A stretch of DNA of 64,000 nt, from NCBI GenBank assembly GCA_943736015.1, contig OX031060.1, positions 888,001 to 952,000 of the forward strand, read 5' to 3'. Position 1 is the first letter of the stretch; every line of letters starts with the position of its first letter. Under the pieces are notes generated by a model. The model did no database searches and was not told where the DNA came from. It saw nothing but the letters and a program-made list of their open reading frames with translations. A program made the translations under genes and the position numbers. Source of the DNA: Tridacna crocea (lineage: Eukaryota > Mollusca > Bivalvia > Cardiida > Cardiidae). This document shows positions 31,083 through 41,624 of this stretch, in pieces.

Positions 31083-31240
31083 TGACAAAGAAGACATTTG
31101 GACCTAATACACTGCCTTGAGATACACCGCTACTCACGTTTTGGCGGTTCTGTCGACTAATAAGAGTCGATAGAATTGCCAAAACGTGATTAGCTGTGTA
31201 TCTCAAGGCAGTGTATTAGGTCCAAGTGCTCTGTCTGGAT
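31083..31240. repeat. Internal inverted duplication in the LINE relic
   Basis: GACATTTGGACCTAATACAC to CACGTTTTGGC is repeated in inverted form (GCCAAAACGTGATTAGCTG to GTGTATTAGGTCC), arms about 65 bp. Confidence 0.8.
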
Positions 31241-31844
31241 CCAAGTGTCTTCTTTGTCTTTATAAACAGATGACCACCTCTTCGCATCCATCACGGAGGT
31301 CTTTGAAGTTCCCCATTCAATAGTATAAGTTATCATGGATCCCATAAGATTGTAACTTTTGAAGTAATCTTTTATGCGATACTGTGTCAAAGTCTTTCTT
31401 AAAGTCATAGAAAATGATATCAGTATATCATTGTTGTGCATTGTTGTGCAAAACTGTCTGTCCAACCTTCCATATACTAATAACTGAAGTAGACAGGACT
31501 TTCCTTTTATAAATCCATACTGTTCGCTGGAGAAGACATAAATATTTTTTTTGTAATTTTATATGGTGCATAGTTTTGGTAAGCACACAAAGCACTACCC
31601 TTAAAGAAATACATAAAACAAAGTCCTTTTGGATGGTAGACCATGTCCCTTTATGTGGGCACAGGCACAAAAGAATTTACCAAGAAATAACAAACTTGAA
31701 CTCATTTTCTTCAAAAATCATCAACAAATCTTAGACCTGTCCTTCTACTTCGTCTGCTAGAACAGAGCAGCAGAGGAGCTTGCTGTCAAATTTTCAAAAG
31801 GTACTACTTTTGACTAAGGAGTTCGCAGTGCTGTCACACCCTGC

Positions 31845-32015
31845 ACGTTACCATACGACCAGCGTAGGTGGTAGAGCAGGTTTGTTCGATCCCTTCGGAT
31901 GGCCACCTGAAACACCTAATAGTATTTGCGATGGGACATGTAATGGAGGTCTCATTGGCCGGTGCTATACAACAAGCGCATTAAAGAACCAGGTGCAACT
32001 TGGGATGAATTTGGT
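31845..32015 (+). repeat. tRNA-derived SINE, family 2, diverged
   Basis: GTAGGTGGTAGAGC and GTTCGATCCC boxes, then CTTCGGATGG and GGGACATGTAATGGAGGTC blocks, ending GCGCATTAAAGAACCAGG. Same family as the split copy at 36519-37240. Confidence 0.75.
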
Positions 32016-32884
32016 TCTGTTTCTTGTACCTTTCCTCGTAGCATAATAACACTTCTTCTGGGGCTGTTGCCTATATGGACAACCGTTGGCGACAATAATT
32101 AATCGAAAATCAATCAAACGTTTCTAAACATGTTTAATTCACCTGCCCTGTTCACTGTATATCTAGCTAGAGGTGCTGGTTCTTGACCACTTTCTCAGTA
32201 TTAATGAAATCAAATTCGATAACTTGCGATTGGTAGAAAATTTGAACATGTTCATTCGCTGGATCCTGCTGGCATATTTGTTCGTACATTTATAACACCA
32301 ATAGATCTATACAAGTGTGTCCCTATATATATATTTTTTTTTTCTTTTTTTTTCTTTTTAGGTTAACTGAGCACGAAGTGCTCAAAGTGAGCTTTTTTAC
32401 CGTGCTATGCTCGTCGTCTATCGTGTGGTTGGATCAGAAGGTAGGCCACTCGAACAAACCTGCGAAATGCCTTGTATGGATTCTATAGCCAGACTATCAG
32501 ATACTCTTGAAGACTGGTCAGAGTGTTCGTTTTGATATCTTGTATTAGTTCAGGAGGGGGTCATGTTTGGTCATAAAGAGGTCACTGGATCAAATGCTGG
32601 ATCAAAAACACATCCCCGTGATCCATACATATATACAAGTAAAAGCAGCTGTCGTGCCTTCTGTCGATAAGAGCAAAGCTAAAGGATACATAGCAAGCCA
32701 AACTCTAAATGGGTATACAGGAAACAAGTAAAGTAAATACATGTATGAATGTTTTTTTATCTATATTCATTTTAATAATTGTGTTATTACCGTTTATAAG
32801 CACCGTGTTTTGTGTGAAGTTTCCTCTTTTGCAATTCAATATTTATCTTACCTGCTGCAGGGATACTACCATTACTTCCTGCTA
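32016..32884. other. Non-coding stretch with a mollusc-type dispersed repeat
   Basis: Contains a T-rich run at 32329-32361 and a GAGCACGAAGTGCTCAAAGT palindrome at 32370-32389, a form I associate with dispersed bivalve repeats. No gene seen. Confidence 0.5.
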
Positions 32885-33103
32885 GCCGGTGTAATGCAGA
32901 TAAATGACCCTCCCTACATAATGACCCATTGGTCAATTAACTACGTAGAGGAATGACCCGGATCATTAATCTACGAAGAGAAATTATCCCAGAGGGTTAT
33001 TTCTCTATACATGTAGAATAACGACCCGGGTGATTTCTCTACGTAGTGAAATGACCCATGTGTCATTTTGTAGGGTAGGATAATTTCTCTGCATTACACC
33101 GGC
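32885..33103. repeat. FB-E foldback element
   Basis: Begins GCCGGTGTAATGCAGATAAA and ends TTTCTCTGCATTACACCGGC; inside, ATGACCC / GGGTCAT and CTACGTAG motifs make several nested palindromes. Second copy at 42244. Confidence 0.85.
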
Positions 33104-33398
33104 ATTTTACAAATACACATCTATCTAATTCGGGCATCCTGGGTACAGAAGCGGAGTTTTTCAAAACAACAACCGTCACTTTGAATTTCAAATGAAATAA
33201 GCATTTACTAAATCAAAGGCTATCTGGTGCCATTCATTCAGCTATTATCGGCTAGCATGTAACATATGCACCGACCATTTATTAAATTAGTCCCTATATG
33301 CTCGGGTAATAGGCTAACAGTTCACAGGTATACGGGGAATGGTTAATGCGTCATAACAGACAGGTCGAATCTTCGAAGAATATGACATGCGCAGACTA
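33103..33398 (+). repeat. Dispersed repeat R, copy 1
   Basis: Both ends match, in inverted orientation, the segment 53146-53479: ACAAATACACATCTATCTAA at one end, GAATATGACATGCGCAGAC at the other. The middle is diverged. Confidence 0.75.
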
Positions 33399-33399
33399 C

Positions 33400-33672
33400 C
33401 TATATGGAGTGCAGCACGCGAAAAGGTGCATTCGGACATTTGCGTAAAGTGTCGTCCCGGATTAGCCTGCGCAGTCCGCGCAGGCTAATCCGAGACGGCA
33501 CTTTACGACTACATTAGATTTTGTGCTATAGTAGACTTGCGTAAAACAGAAAATCACATAAAATCGGAAAGTGTCCTTTTGGACTAGCCTGTGCGGACTG
33601 CATACGCTGATCAGAGACAACATTTTACGCAAATGTCCGAATGACCCTTTTCGCGTGTTGCACTCCATATAG
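33400..33672. repeat. FB-C foldback element, full length
   Basis: Terminal repeats CTATATGGAGTGCAGCACGC / CGTGTTGCACTCCATATAG. Subterminal CATTCGGACATTTGCGTAAA and a GC-rich hairpin GATTAGCCTGCGCAGTCCGC repeated twice inside. Confidence 0.9.
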
Positions 33673-33711
33673 ACTTTCTTTCATCGTCACAAAAACTGTC
33701 TGAGCATTCCT

Positions 33712-33895
33712 GGGCCCGTATTCACCAACCATTCTTAAGAACGTTCTTTGTCTTATTCTCTAGAGTTTTCTATATTTGTAAGTAACACCACTTCTGATTG
33801 GCTAAACCATTCGGTTTAGTCAATCAAAAGTTGTGTTACTTAGAAATTTTGAAAACCTTGGCGAGTAAGACTGAGAATATTCTGAATACGGGCCC
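33712..33895. repeat. FB-D foldback element, full length
   Basis: GGGCCCGTATTCACCAACCA at left, GAATACGGGCCC at right. The centre GATTGGCTAAACCATTCGGT pairs with itself, so two inverted CCAAT boxes face each other. Confidence 0.9.
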
Positions 33896-34022
33896 TGATG
33901 TACAATTATCGATCGGAGGATGAGACTCATTAGTTACTTACCAGCATACAATACAAAATAAATTAATACACTTAATGATCTATTTTAAAGTTATGATTTG
34001 AGACCCAAACACATTGCCTAAT

Positions 34023-34502
34023 TCAATCCTCAACACTTTTAGATTTATTGAAAAATAATTCCCCATTGATCACGTGAGACTGGACCTGTATGTGGTATAA
34101 ACGGTAAATAAGAATAGTCAACACTGATTTGTCAAAACGATGACACTTAAAATAGTGCGGATGTTCGCAGGTGAAGAATTTCTCGACGTCGTTGGGTGGA
34201 ACCATACAACGCGGAAATAAAGCACACGACACAAACGGCTTCATTAGATACTGAATCTCGAATGCGCCAGCATTGATGGCAATAAAAGAACCGTCAAACA
34301 CTTTTGCATATCGGAAAAGACACGGTTTCTCCTTTAACACTTCGAAAGTGTCTATTAGTGTATACATCGTTAAAGTCTCGCGTGTGTTTGAAACAACTAC
34401 TTTGTCCACTTTAGTCTTTCCCACCAGATAGACCAAGCCTGATTCTAGAAATCGGGTTGAAGCGTCCACCCACATGATAAACGGGTGATGCCTTATAACC
34501 AT
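34023..34502 (-). CDS. DUF1647-like gene, terminal exon 6
   Basis: Acceptor CCAG ends at 34503; stop TGA at 34023-34025. Residues 180-338, with MWVDASTRF and CHRFDKSVLTILIYRLYH. Confidence 0.85.
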   Translation of the reverse strand: MVIRHHPFIMWVDASTRFLESGLVYLVGKTKVDKVVVSNTRETLTMYTLIDTFEVLKEKPCLFRYAKVFDGSFIAINAGAFEIQYLMKPFVSCALFPRCMVPPNDVEKFFTCEHPHYFKCHRFDKSVLTILIYRLYHIQVQSHVINGELFFNKSKSVED

Positions 34503-37500
34503 CTGGAAACAGAAATGGGTGAAATCTTGTGAATTAAACGACAACGATCTCAAGGGCACTGGCAATTAAGCTTTTCCCACAATGTTTTTTAACCCATTAC
34601 CATACAATCCCTATACTTTTGACGACCCTGAGAAAGAAGCCTTTAGAAAACAAGGCTTTTGAAGGAAGCCTTTAGAAAACATTGTGAGAAAAGGAGAAAA
34701 TGCTGGCTAGGCGCGAGTCACTGACCATTTGCAAATAGTATAGATCAAGATCAGACTGCACAGAATGTGCAGTCGAGTGTTTAATCTACACTGTTCGAAA
34801 AATACCTATGAAATAAGTACATTTGGATTTTTACTACCCCCTTGAAAGTTTCGTTTCAATTATTTAACCCTTTCCCAAACAATCTCTGGAATAGTAGCCC
34901 TTTGAAAACATTGTGGGAAAAGGAGAAAATGCTGATAACCAGCATTTTCTCCTTTTCCCACATTGTTTTCTAGCCTGTCATAGACAGAAATCATCTTTTC
35001 AGCAAAAGTTGAATTGTCGTCTGCAAATGCTTTCAATTTGGTTTAGTCCAAAGTTTGTCGTTTGGGAAAGGGTTAAAGTATAACCATACTGACGCTTCTA
35101 CTTGAACATAGAAGGAGATTATTAGTTGATAAATAAGGATTTATATTGATATAATATTTTTGCACATTTCTAACCGACCAGAAATTCCTTTGATGTCCAT
35201 CTAGAAATTATTTGTTGACATTTTAGTTAGTTTTCTGAGAAGGAAGGTAATTATCATCTCCCTTTGTAATGAGAATAGAGTGGCCCTATATTTATAAATG
35301 ATAATTCTTAGACAGAAAAAAATGGAAAAAATGGCTCGGTCAAAGTAGTACAATAATACTCATTTTCAATCATAGCAACTTTTTTAGGATAATATTGTAG
35401 TCGAAATAGCTGTTTTCCATTAGGGGTCTACTTCCTGGACAAGGTAAAAGTTAACATACCTGCATTACTATAGGTTTCCATGCAAAAGCCCTCAGATTCC
35501 TTACATGGTTCGGAAACTTTTCGAATGGAAAAATCATAAACGTACAATTGCAGCTTTCTCGTATCTGAAAAGCATATACAGAAACAGAACAGAATTTAAG
35601 CTCATTTGTGTCCATTATGAATCTGTTGTCAGCAGATATCTTGATTTTGGAAGAGTATCACATTTTTCGTTCGGGATAGAGTTAGATATGCCCTTTTAAC
35701 GCTTTACCGAGGTACCAATTTGCCTAGGCTTCGGTGTACCAATTTGCCTAGACTTCTGTGTATCAATTTGCCTAGACTTCGGGGTACCAATTTGCCTAGA
35801 CTTCGGTGAACTAATTTGCCTAGACTTCGGTGTACCAATTTACCAAGACTTCGGTGTACCAATTTGCCTAGACTTCGGGGTACCAATTTGCCTAGACTTC
35901 GGTGTACCAATATGCCTAGGCTTCGGTGTACCAATTTGCCTAGACTTCGGGATACTAATTTGCCTAGACTTCGATGTACCAATTTGCCTAGACTTCGATG
36001 TACCAATTTGCCTAGGCTTCGGGGTACCAATTTGCCTAGACTTCGGGGTACCAATTTGCCTAGACTTCGGGGTACCAATTTGCCTAGGCTTCGGTGTACC
36101 AATTTGCCTAGGCTTCGGTTTACCAATTTGCCTAGGCTTCGGGGTATTAGCTTGTCTATATTTCCTTGATTCTGACAGATCAATTTTATTTGGCGCCTAA
36201 TTGCTTAAGATTTGATTTATTAATAGTAAGCGCAGACGCAAACGCGACTGAACTTTTGACCAATCACGTTCAAGGATTTCTGTATTGGTCGCGGGTCATC
36301 AATATTGATACGAGGTCAACTGTATTGATCGGAGGTCAAGGCGTATTAAGCCGGGGTCACGACCTGTAAACTATACGAAGTCGGAAATGTGACTAGTATC
36401 GCGTTGGTTGGTTATTTGCGTTTATTTATCGTCGCTACCGGTTGCCCATCTGAGCGACGCCCCCAGAAGACAGATAGTTGTTACGGTAAATAGTGCAAGG
36501 ATACAGGTCGAAACTACTGAGAGCTTCGCCTGGTTCTTTCACGTGCTTGGCGTATAGCACCGTCACACGGGACCTCGGTTTAAAGGTAGGTATTTAGAAT
36601 CTTTACATCTCACCAAATTAAAAAATGTATATATCACTGAAATTCATATGAAGAAATAATACAAATCATCAATAATTAAGATTCATAAAATTACAAAAAA
36701 AAAAATTATGGTATTCCCTTAAAAGGCTACGTAGCACCTTAAGGTATTTTTAGATTTCGCGCCAAAAATCAATAAAGCATTGTGGGAATGTCAAGTGACT
36801 GACACGTGACTCATAACGCTTAAATTCCCCATCATAACAAACATGTAATAATTATTTTCCATAATGTCTTCTTCGGACGCTATGTTTGAAGCTTCTTCTA
36901 TGTATTCCTGTAAGTAAATGAGCGAATTTATCATCTAAAAATAGAACGTGTCTCCCGTTGCTGTCAACCTGGGCGTAGTAAATCTCTAATTTCTCGCGTT
37001 GTCGGACGGTTTTCGACTACTGGGGTTTTATGAATGAAAATTAAAATGCTTTGGGAGTATAAGGATGATTTTTTTTGCGCTATTGTAAAATTTTCGTCCC
37101 AAAATCTGAAGGGCCACCTTTAATGTCTCATCCGAAAGACTATTAGTAATTTTAGTTTGCCAGCCGGGAAATCGAACCTTCAACCTGTACGACATTGTGT
37201 TCACAAGTCCTACGCTCTACCTACTGAGCTATATCGGCTGGTATTAGTATCGCGTGGACTGGTTTCCACATTATATAGTTAGCGAAGTTCGTCACAACCC
37301 GAACGCCTCTAGTCGTGATATATCAGTCAAATTTTTCCACTCTCTATTAAACACAATTCAAACGAATAATCCTCACCTCATCTCGCTCAGCACTCGTTAG
37401 CCCTATGTCGAATACGAAAAACAATGCTTGCGGCATTTCCTCCATTCTTATTTTGTTGATATGGTTTATCAATCCACGCCCCTCCTCTATATGGCTGGAA

Positions 37501-40500
37501 GAAAAGGCCGTTACGAAAGCTGGATATTCTGGCTTGGATGTTGCTATAGTAGCTTGAAATAACTCTGAAATGATATGAATCTCGTATATTTTCACGTTTA
37601 TTTATGTGATGTACTTGAAATGATCAGCGGTAAAAAAGTTTTATGTAATGTACTGGATCTTTCTGACAGAAAGCTGTTGTTCTGAAGTATCTTGCCAAAA
37701 GAGATTCCGACGAAAAAGAAAAAAAAACGTCGGGTTTAGCTGGGATCGAACAAGGAGCCTTCATTTTACAAATTCTACACATTCTGTCTGAGCGAATCTT
37801 TGCGACGTACAATTTTAGGTTAAAAAACAATGATGGCCTCTCTTGTAAAAGATAGTTTAACTCTTTACCACACAATCACTACTTTTAACACCCCTGTATA
37901 AGAAGCCTTTTGAAAAGATTGTGAGAAAAGGAGAAAATGTTGGTAACTAGCTTTTTCTCCTTTTCCTACAATGTTTTCTTCCCCATCAAAAATAAAAATC
38001 ATTATTTCAGTTTCATATAATTTGTCGTCTGCAAATCCTTGCAATTTGGACCAGTCTAATTTTTTTGTCGTCTGGTAGTGTTAATGCATCGCCATGGAGA
38101 TGATATTAATAGGTAGGCTACCCTTAATAACCATGGAGTATGTATTCATAATGAATTGCATTTGTCACCATTACTGTAGCCAATAGTGATTAAGCATTTA
38201 GTCGGTTTACTTCAAAAATCTCGCAACTACAGCTTGTAAGAAACTGAAGTTACGAGGTTTTCGCAGGAAACCGACGATTTGGCTGAACTCTACGTCATGA
38301 CAACACTCCCAAATGCAAAACTGAAAGTTTCTGTATAAAAGAATGGAGAGTTTATAAAACGTAACTTCTATACAGTCGAAAAAAGTTTGACCAATCGAAA
38401 TGAGCCACGCTTTGTGCAAACAGAGTCTAATGCATCTGCGACAAGTATCGACCCAGGTCAGCCTGCACAGTCCGCGCAGGGTGACCTGAGCCGAAATTTT
38501 TCTCTATTGGTCATTTTTCTGTATGTTTAAGGACCAGTCTACTTCGAGATTTAGCCGGTTGTTAAAAAAAGGGCTATCATTGATCCAAAATAACGCGATG
38601 GCTTAATTGTTACAAGAGGACCATGATGGTCCTATATCGCTCACCTGAATACCAAGCAGCAAAGGTCTACAATAAGGATAAATACCAAATATCAAGGTTC
38701 AAGGGCTCGTCACGAGCAATTTCACCTTTTGCCGCAATGTTTTCCAAAGGCTCCTACAAGCAATGCGTAGAAATGAGTATCTATGGAGTAAAGGGTTAAG
38801 ACACATTTTCACAGAATGTGGCTCAAACATAGCCTACCTTCTAGATACTGCTCTGTCCCCGGAAAACTGTACGAGGAGATTTTTTGTTGTACGAGTTCCG
38901 TGGGTTGATACGTTGCTTCATCGCACGTGAAATTTATAACCCGGTAACTGCTTGATTCTGGACGAACTTTCGGTCCTAAAATCAACAGAAACACTCGTAA
39001 AATTTAACTGCACAATAACATATAAGTAGGTATAGCGACGGACGGGTGGATGAGTGGATGAATGGATGAACGTACAAGTGCACGAAACAATGTACTCTGG
39101 CGAACAAAGTCTGTAACAAAGAAACAAATGAACGAATGCATAGTAGAGTAAAACGGACCGGGCAGGATTGGAACCTAGAACGCCCGGACAAAAGACCATC
39201 ACTTCAACCACCGAGCTAAAGAGAATTCTCTATAACGCATTTGTTAAGTATTGTATTTAAATCGAGATGAAGCCATACATGAAGGAGTGGTCTTCAGTAT
39301 CAGTACCAATGATAAACTGCCACACCTGCTCAAACACAGACCAAAAATTCTGTGCCAATTATGCCATTGTGATGGCAACCCCATGGAAAATGGTACTTAA
39401 TCTCATAATACGGTAGAAAGAGAAAATGCCCGTAACCAGCATATTTTTCTTTTCTTACAAATTTGCTCGGCCATTGAAAGAAGAATGCCATAATTTATCT
39501 TTAACAAGTTTCATTGTGCCGCCGCATGAGACATTGAGTAGTCTTGGGTAGACACATTGCATCTTATAAACGGTCTCTTTGGAATAATATGATTGAATTC
39601 CCTTGAAAAATAGTGTGATAGTGACAAAAAAAGTAAACTAAATTCAGGTTCAAGGCGTTGCCTAAGAATAGAGATGTTTGTGTAGGATCATGACGTCATC
39701 CGTAATATTTTCACGAGTGACGCAGCCACGACTGAAAATATTACAGTTGGTGTTCACGACATGAAATAAATTTCGATCTTTCACCGTAAAAACAACACAT
39801 ATTCTATTTATTTCATGCTTTTAACCCTGTCTTGGAGGAACTTTATCAAAATCAAGCACAGTTCCTTTCAGTTATTCCCCTTGCCGTACCCCTCCGCATA
39901 GCAACGCATTATAATATTACGTCAAGCGCGAGAAATGTAATGTAAATGACGTCATATTTCCATCTGGCTGTGACGGTCATGTGCATTTTACCTAGGTAAC
40001 TAGAATATAAAAATCGGTATTTTCACTGGTCGTACGTGTGTAAGATCGAAAAATATTTCCATTGCTATCTCTCGATATCCTACCTGAAAGCATGAAATAA
40101 AGACTCATCTTACATTGATTATTAAAAGAATATTGTAATTCAGACTGACATTGAAAAGTTAAGTGATTTTCCAATGCAGATAATTCTGTAAAACTGAAAG
40201 GATACTTTACCTATTTTAAAACCTGATAGTTCATCCAGTTTCCCTGTAATTTAAAGACTTTTTTTTTTAAATAAAATGATTAATGCATTTTGATAGTGTC
40301 TTAAATGGTCCATATTACGAACAAAACAATACACGTGTGTTTTATGCAACAATACACGTGTGTTTTATGCAACTATATTCTAAAAAAAAATTTAAAAAAT
40401 ACCTTATGGTTATACACCCCATGCAACACGCGAAAAGGTGCATTCGGAAATCTGCGTAAAGTGTCGTTTCGGATCAGCCCGCGCAGTCCGCGTAGGCTGA

Positions 40501-41606
40501 TCCGAAACGACACTTTCCGTTTTTTACGCATTTTTTTGTTTGCGCAAGTTTTCTGTAGCATAAAATCTAATATAGTCGTAAAATGTCGTCTCAGATTACT
40601 CAGGCTGATCCGAAATCAAACTTTACACAAATGTTCGAATGCCCCTTTTCGCATTTTGCAAGTTAGGTTACAACGTTACAAAATTACAAAAATCGAGGGC
40701 CACCAAAAATAATTAAACATAGCTAAATCCGAATGAATGTAGAAAGGAAAGTCAATCGTCTTTTTTTAACCACTTCTCCTCACAATCTTCTTTCCAAGCC
40801 TCTGGCTGCTTTCCTACATACCGATCATCGAAACAATGGTCCGCGGTGGGTGAGGAATAAATCTTGTCGCAATGACTGTCATCAACCCTCGGGAGGAGAT
40901 TGATCGAGTCAGGGATCGAACTTACGACCCCCTGTTTTCAAGTGCTGTACACTACCGACTCAGCTATTGGGACTCAGCGAGCCCAGAAGTATTGATAGAA
41001 GTATTCATACCTGAAATCCGACCTCCCAAGATCCTGTCACATGCTGTAATGGAATAGTAAATAAATTAAAAAATAAATTAAATGAGATTCAGTCTCTAAC
41101 TGTTGTGTGGGTAATACAATATTTAAAAGTAAGATCTACTTGTAAGTGTATACTAATTCTCACTAAAAAAATCCAGGAAAAGGAGATAAATACGAAGCCC
41201 AGAAAACGAAATACTAATTAGTTAAACGAAATACTATATCTATATGACGAAATGCTATTTCGAGAAAGCGGAACACTAAATCGTTAAAACAAAATACTAT
41301 TTCGATAAAACGGAATGCTATTTCGAGAAAACGAAATCGGTATGTTCGGATCACTTGGTTGTCGTTCTCTGCTATGGCCATGTGAAATGAGTGGCTACAC
41401 AGTCTGTAGATCTATACGATGACAACCAAGTGATCCGAGCATACCCATTTAGTGTTCTCGAAATAGCATTCCGTTTTACAGATTAAGAAGCATGTTACCC
41501 ACCAAACAAGGTAAAACCCAAGAGTATAGAGTAAGCCAGGAGATTCTTGGTGCCTAACGAGCCGCGTCTGATGTTCTGCATGTTGGTTTGTGAATCCTGC
41601 GATAAA
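34023..41606 (-). CDS. DUF1647-like type II membrane protein (gene-level, complete, 338 residues)
   Basis: Six exons: 41499-41606 (ATG at 41581), 41011-41033, 38838-38975, 37377-37564, 35460-35564 and 34023-34502; coding length 1017 nt, in frame throughout. Short basic N-terminus MQNIRRGSLGTKN, membrane anchor about residues 14-33 (LLAYSILLGFTLFGGGILGG), then a lumenal domain: YPAFVTAFSSSHIEEGRGLI, CNCTFMIFPFEKFPNHVRNL, WKPIVMQ, HHPFIMWVDASTRF (D192), VSCALFPRCM and CHRFDKSVL. This block order is what I know from the DUF1647 family, expanded in nematodes and molluscs. It is glycosyltransferase-like by topology and acidic motif, but no activity is established. The acceptor at 41608-41607 implies an unseen 5' UTR exon or a nearby start site. 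Confidence 0.82.
34589..34709 (+). repeat. FB-A half element fused to FB-B
   Basis: Left flank and left palindrome arm intact up to AAATGCTGG, then direct fusion to FB-B sequence. A short FB-A scrap (TTTTCCCACAATGTTTTT) precedes it. Confidence 0.82.
34710..34867. repeat. FB-B part of the fusion
   Basis: TAGATCAAGATCAGACTGCA palindrome at 34740-34785 with one arm shortened; right TTAA shared with the next FB-A copy. Confidence 0.75.
34864..35076 (+). repeat. FB-A foldback element, full length
   Basis: TTAA at both ends; palindrome 34903-34969; same right-flank subtype as 7345 and 62292. Confidence 0.92.
35115..35435 (+). repeat. Dispersed repeat Q, copy 1
   Basis: Matches 59015-59300 in inverted orientation (TTTGCACATTTCTAACCGAC, GGAAAAAATGG, AATACTCATTTTCAATCATA, GAAATAGCTGTTTTCCATTA). 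Confidence 0.75.
35460..35564 (-). CDS. DUF1647-like gene, exon 5
   Basis: Acceptor TTTTCAG ends at 35565, donor GTATGT at 35459. Residues 145-179, IRESCNCTFMIFPFEKFPNH through AFAWKPIVMQ. Confidence 0.88.
35708..36160. repeat. 24-bp minisatellite, about 19 units
   Basis: Head-to-tail units of the form TTCGGGGTACCAATTTGCCT plus AGAC, with GGTACC/GTGTACC variants. It is open on both strands (8-residue periodicity). Lies in intron 4 of the DUF1647-like gene. Confidence 0.97.
36519..37240 (-). repeat. tRNA-derived SINE, family 2, split by an insertion
   Basis: Head at 37240-37160 (ATATAGCTCAGTAGGTAGAG; GGTTCGATTTCC) and CTTTCGGATGAGACATTAAA at 37137-37118. The body then resumes at 36583 (CCGAGGTCCCGTGTGACGG, then CACGTGAAAGAACCAGG). 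Confidence 0.88.
36580..37123. mobile_element. 536-bp TTAA-flanked element inside the SINE
   Basis: Element 36584-37119 begins AGGTAGGT and ends GGCCACCT, with TTAA on each side (36580-36583, 37120-37123). Removing it and one TTAA restores the SINE body. The TTAA target suggests a piggyBac- or Kolobok-type MITE. Confidence 0.82.
37377..37564 (-). CDS. DUF1647-like gene, exon 4
   Basis: Acceptor TTTCAG ends at 37565, donor GTGAGG at 37376. Residues 82-144, YPAFVTAFSSSHIEEGRGLI through ALFFVFDIGLTSAERDE. Confidence 0.88.
37857..38084 (+). repeat. FB-A foldback element, full length
   Basis: TTAA at both ends; palindrome 37914-37978 with several unpaired changes. Confidence 0.9.
38206..38280. 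repeat. FB-F hairpin, copy 1
   Basis: TCGGTTTACTTCAAAAATCT ... inverted complement GAGGTTTTCGCAGGAAACCGA; about 33-bp arms with mismatches. Copies at 47463 and 54301. Confidence 0.85.
38422..38560. repeat. FB-G foldback element
   Basis: CAGGTCAGCCTGCACAGTCC / GCGCAGGGTGACCTG hairpin, then CTATTGGTCATTTTTCTGTA and GGACCAGTCTACTTC. Confidence 0.65.
38605..38700. repeat. Dispersed repeat with GGACCATGATGGTCC palindrome
   Basis: ACAAGAGGACCATGATGGTC then CTATATCGCTCACCTG, a sequence block I associate with many bivalve genomes. Confidence 0.6.
38702..38799 (-). repeat. FB-A2 half element
   Basis: One palindrome arm from GCTCGTCACGAGCAATTTCA and its flank to TTAA at 38796-38799; the other half is absent, the break being at the palindrome centre. 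Confidence 0.85.
38838..38975 (-). CDS. DUF1647-like gene, exon 3
   Basis: Acceptor TTTTAG ends at 38976, donor GTAGGC at 38837. Residues 36-81, stem region, with no conserved domain recognised. Phase 1 at both ends fits neighbours. Confidence 0.78.
39000..39225 (-). repeat. tRNA-derived SINE, family 4
   Basis: Head TTTAGCTCGGTGGTTGAAGT and B box GGTTCCAATCC at 39215-39155 on the minus strand, with a TGGA/ATCC-rich tail at 39040-39075. Confidence 0.65.
39395..39480 (+). repeat. FB-A fragment, decayed
   Basis: AGAAAATGCCCGTAACCAGC with eroded arms. The rest of 39226-40420 shows no gene. Confidence 0.5.
40421..40662. repeat. FB-C foldback element
   Basis: ACACGCGAAAAGGTGCATTC at left, complement at right; central hairpin GGATCAGCCCGCGCAGTCCG. 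Confidence 0.87.
40765..40985 (-). repeat. tRNA-derived SINE, family 1
   Basis: Best-preserved copy: head AATAGCTGAGTCGGTAGTGT, B box GTTCGATCCC, body GGGTTGATGACAGTCATTGC to GGCTTGGAAAG. Confidence 0.85.
41011..41033 (-). CDS. DUF1647-like gene, 23-nt microexon 2
   Basis: Acceptor GTGACAG ends at 41034, donor GTATGA at 41010. Supplies GILGGRIS and converts phase 2 to phase 1, exactly what exons 1 and 3 need. Supported by phase and by completing the hydrophobic anchor. Confidence 0.7.
41190..41480. repeat. Tandem and inverted repeat block
   Basis: Repeats of ACGAAATACTATTTCGA-like units at 41195-41335, and inverted arms TATGTTCGGATCACTTGGTT / AACCAAGTGATCCGAGCATA about 57 bp long. Possibly a foldback transposon. 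Confidence 0.75.
41499..41606 (-). CDS. DUF1647-like gene, exon 1 with start codon
   Basis: ATG at 41581-41579 opens MQNIRRGSLGTKNLLAYSIL; donor GTAACA at 41498. 25 nt of 5' UTR precede it back to an AG at 41608-41607. ATG chosen because it gives a classical basic-then-hydrophobic type II anchor. Confidence 0.78.
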
Positions 41607-41624
41607 CTGTAAAGAGAGGACATG

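Larger units (their letters stand above)
29790..31680 (-). mobile_element. Non-LTR retrotransposon (LINE) relic
   Basis: Minus-strand reverse-transcriptase remnants: QYGF-like and RKAFDT-like blocks with frameshifts at 31560-31340, then SSGVSQGSVLGPNVFF and IFADD at 31150-31030. The C-terminal end (VQRRAMKII, then a WNSLSDDVVTA-like block across frameshifts) lies at 30160-29800. Two FB-A copies (30233, 30725) split it. Jockey/CR1-type by motif style. Dead. Confidence 0.75.

Noticed and set aside
35704-36183. 159-residue ORF of repeated RSLGKLVP and its plus-strand counterpart
   Set aside because: Frame is kept open by the 24-bp minisatellite; no start context, splice support or homology.
37155-37240. 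tRNA gene
   Set aside because: A and B boxes are present but the acceptor stem does not pair at the standard position and a SINE body follows; likewise at 28236, 39150 and 40930.
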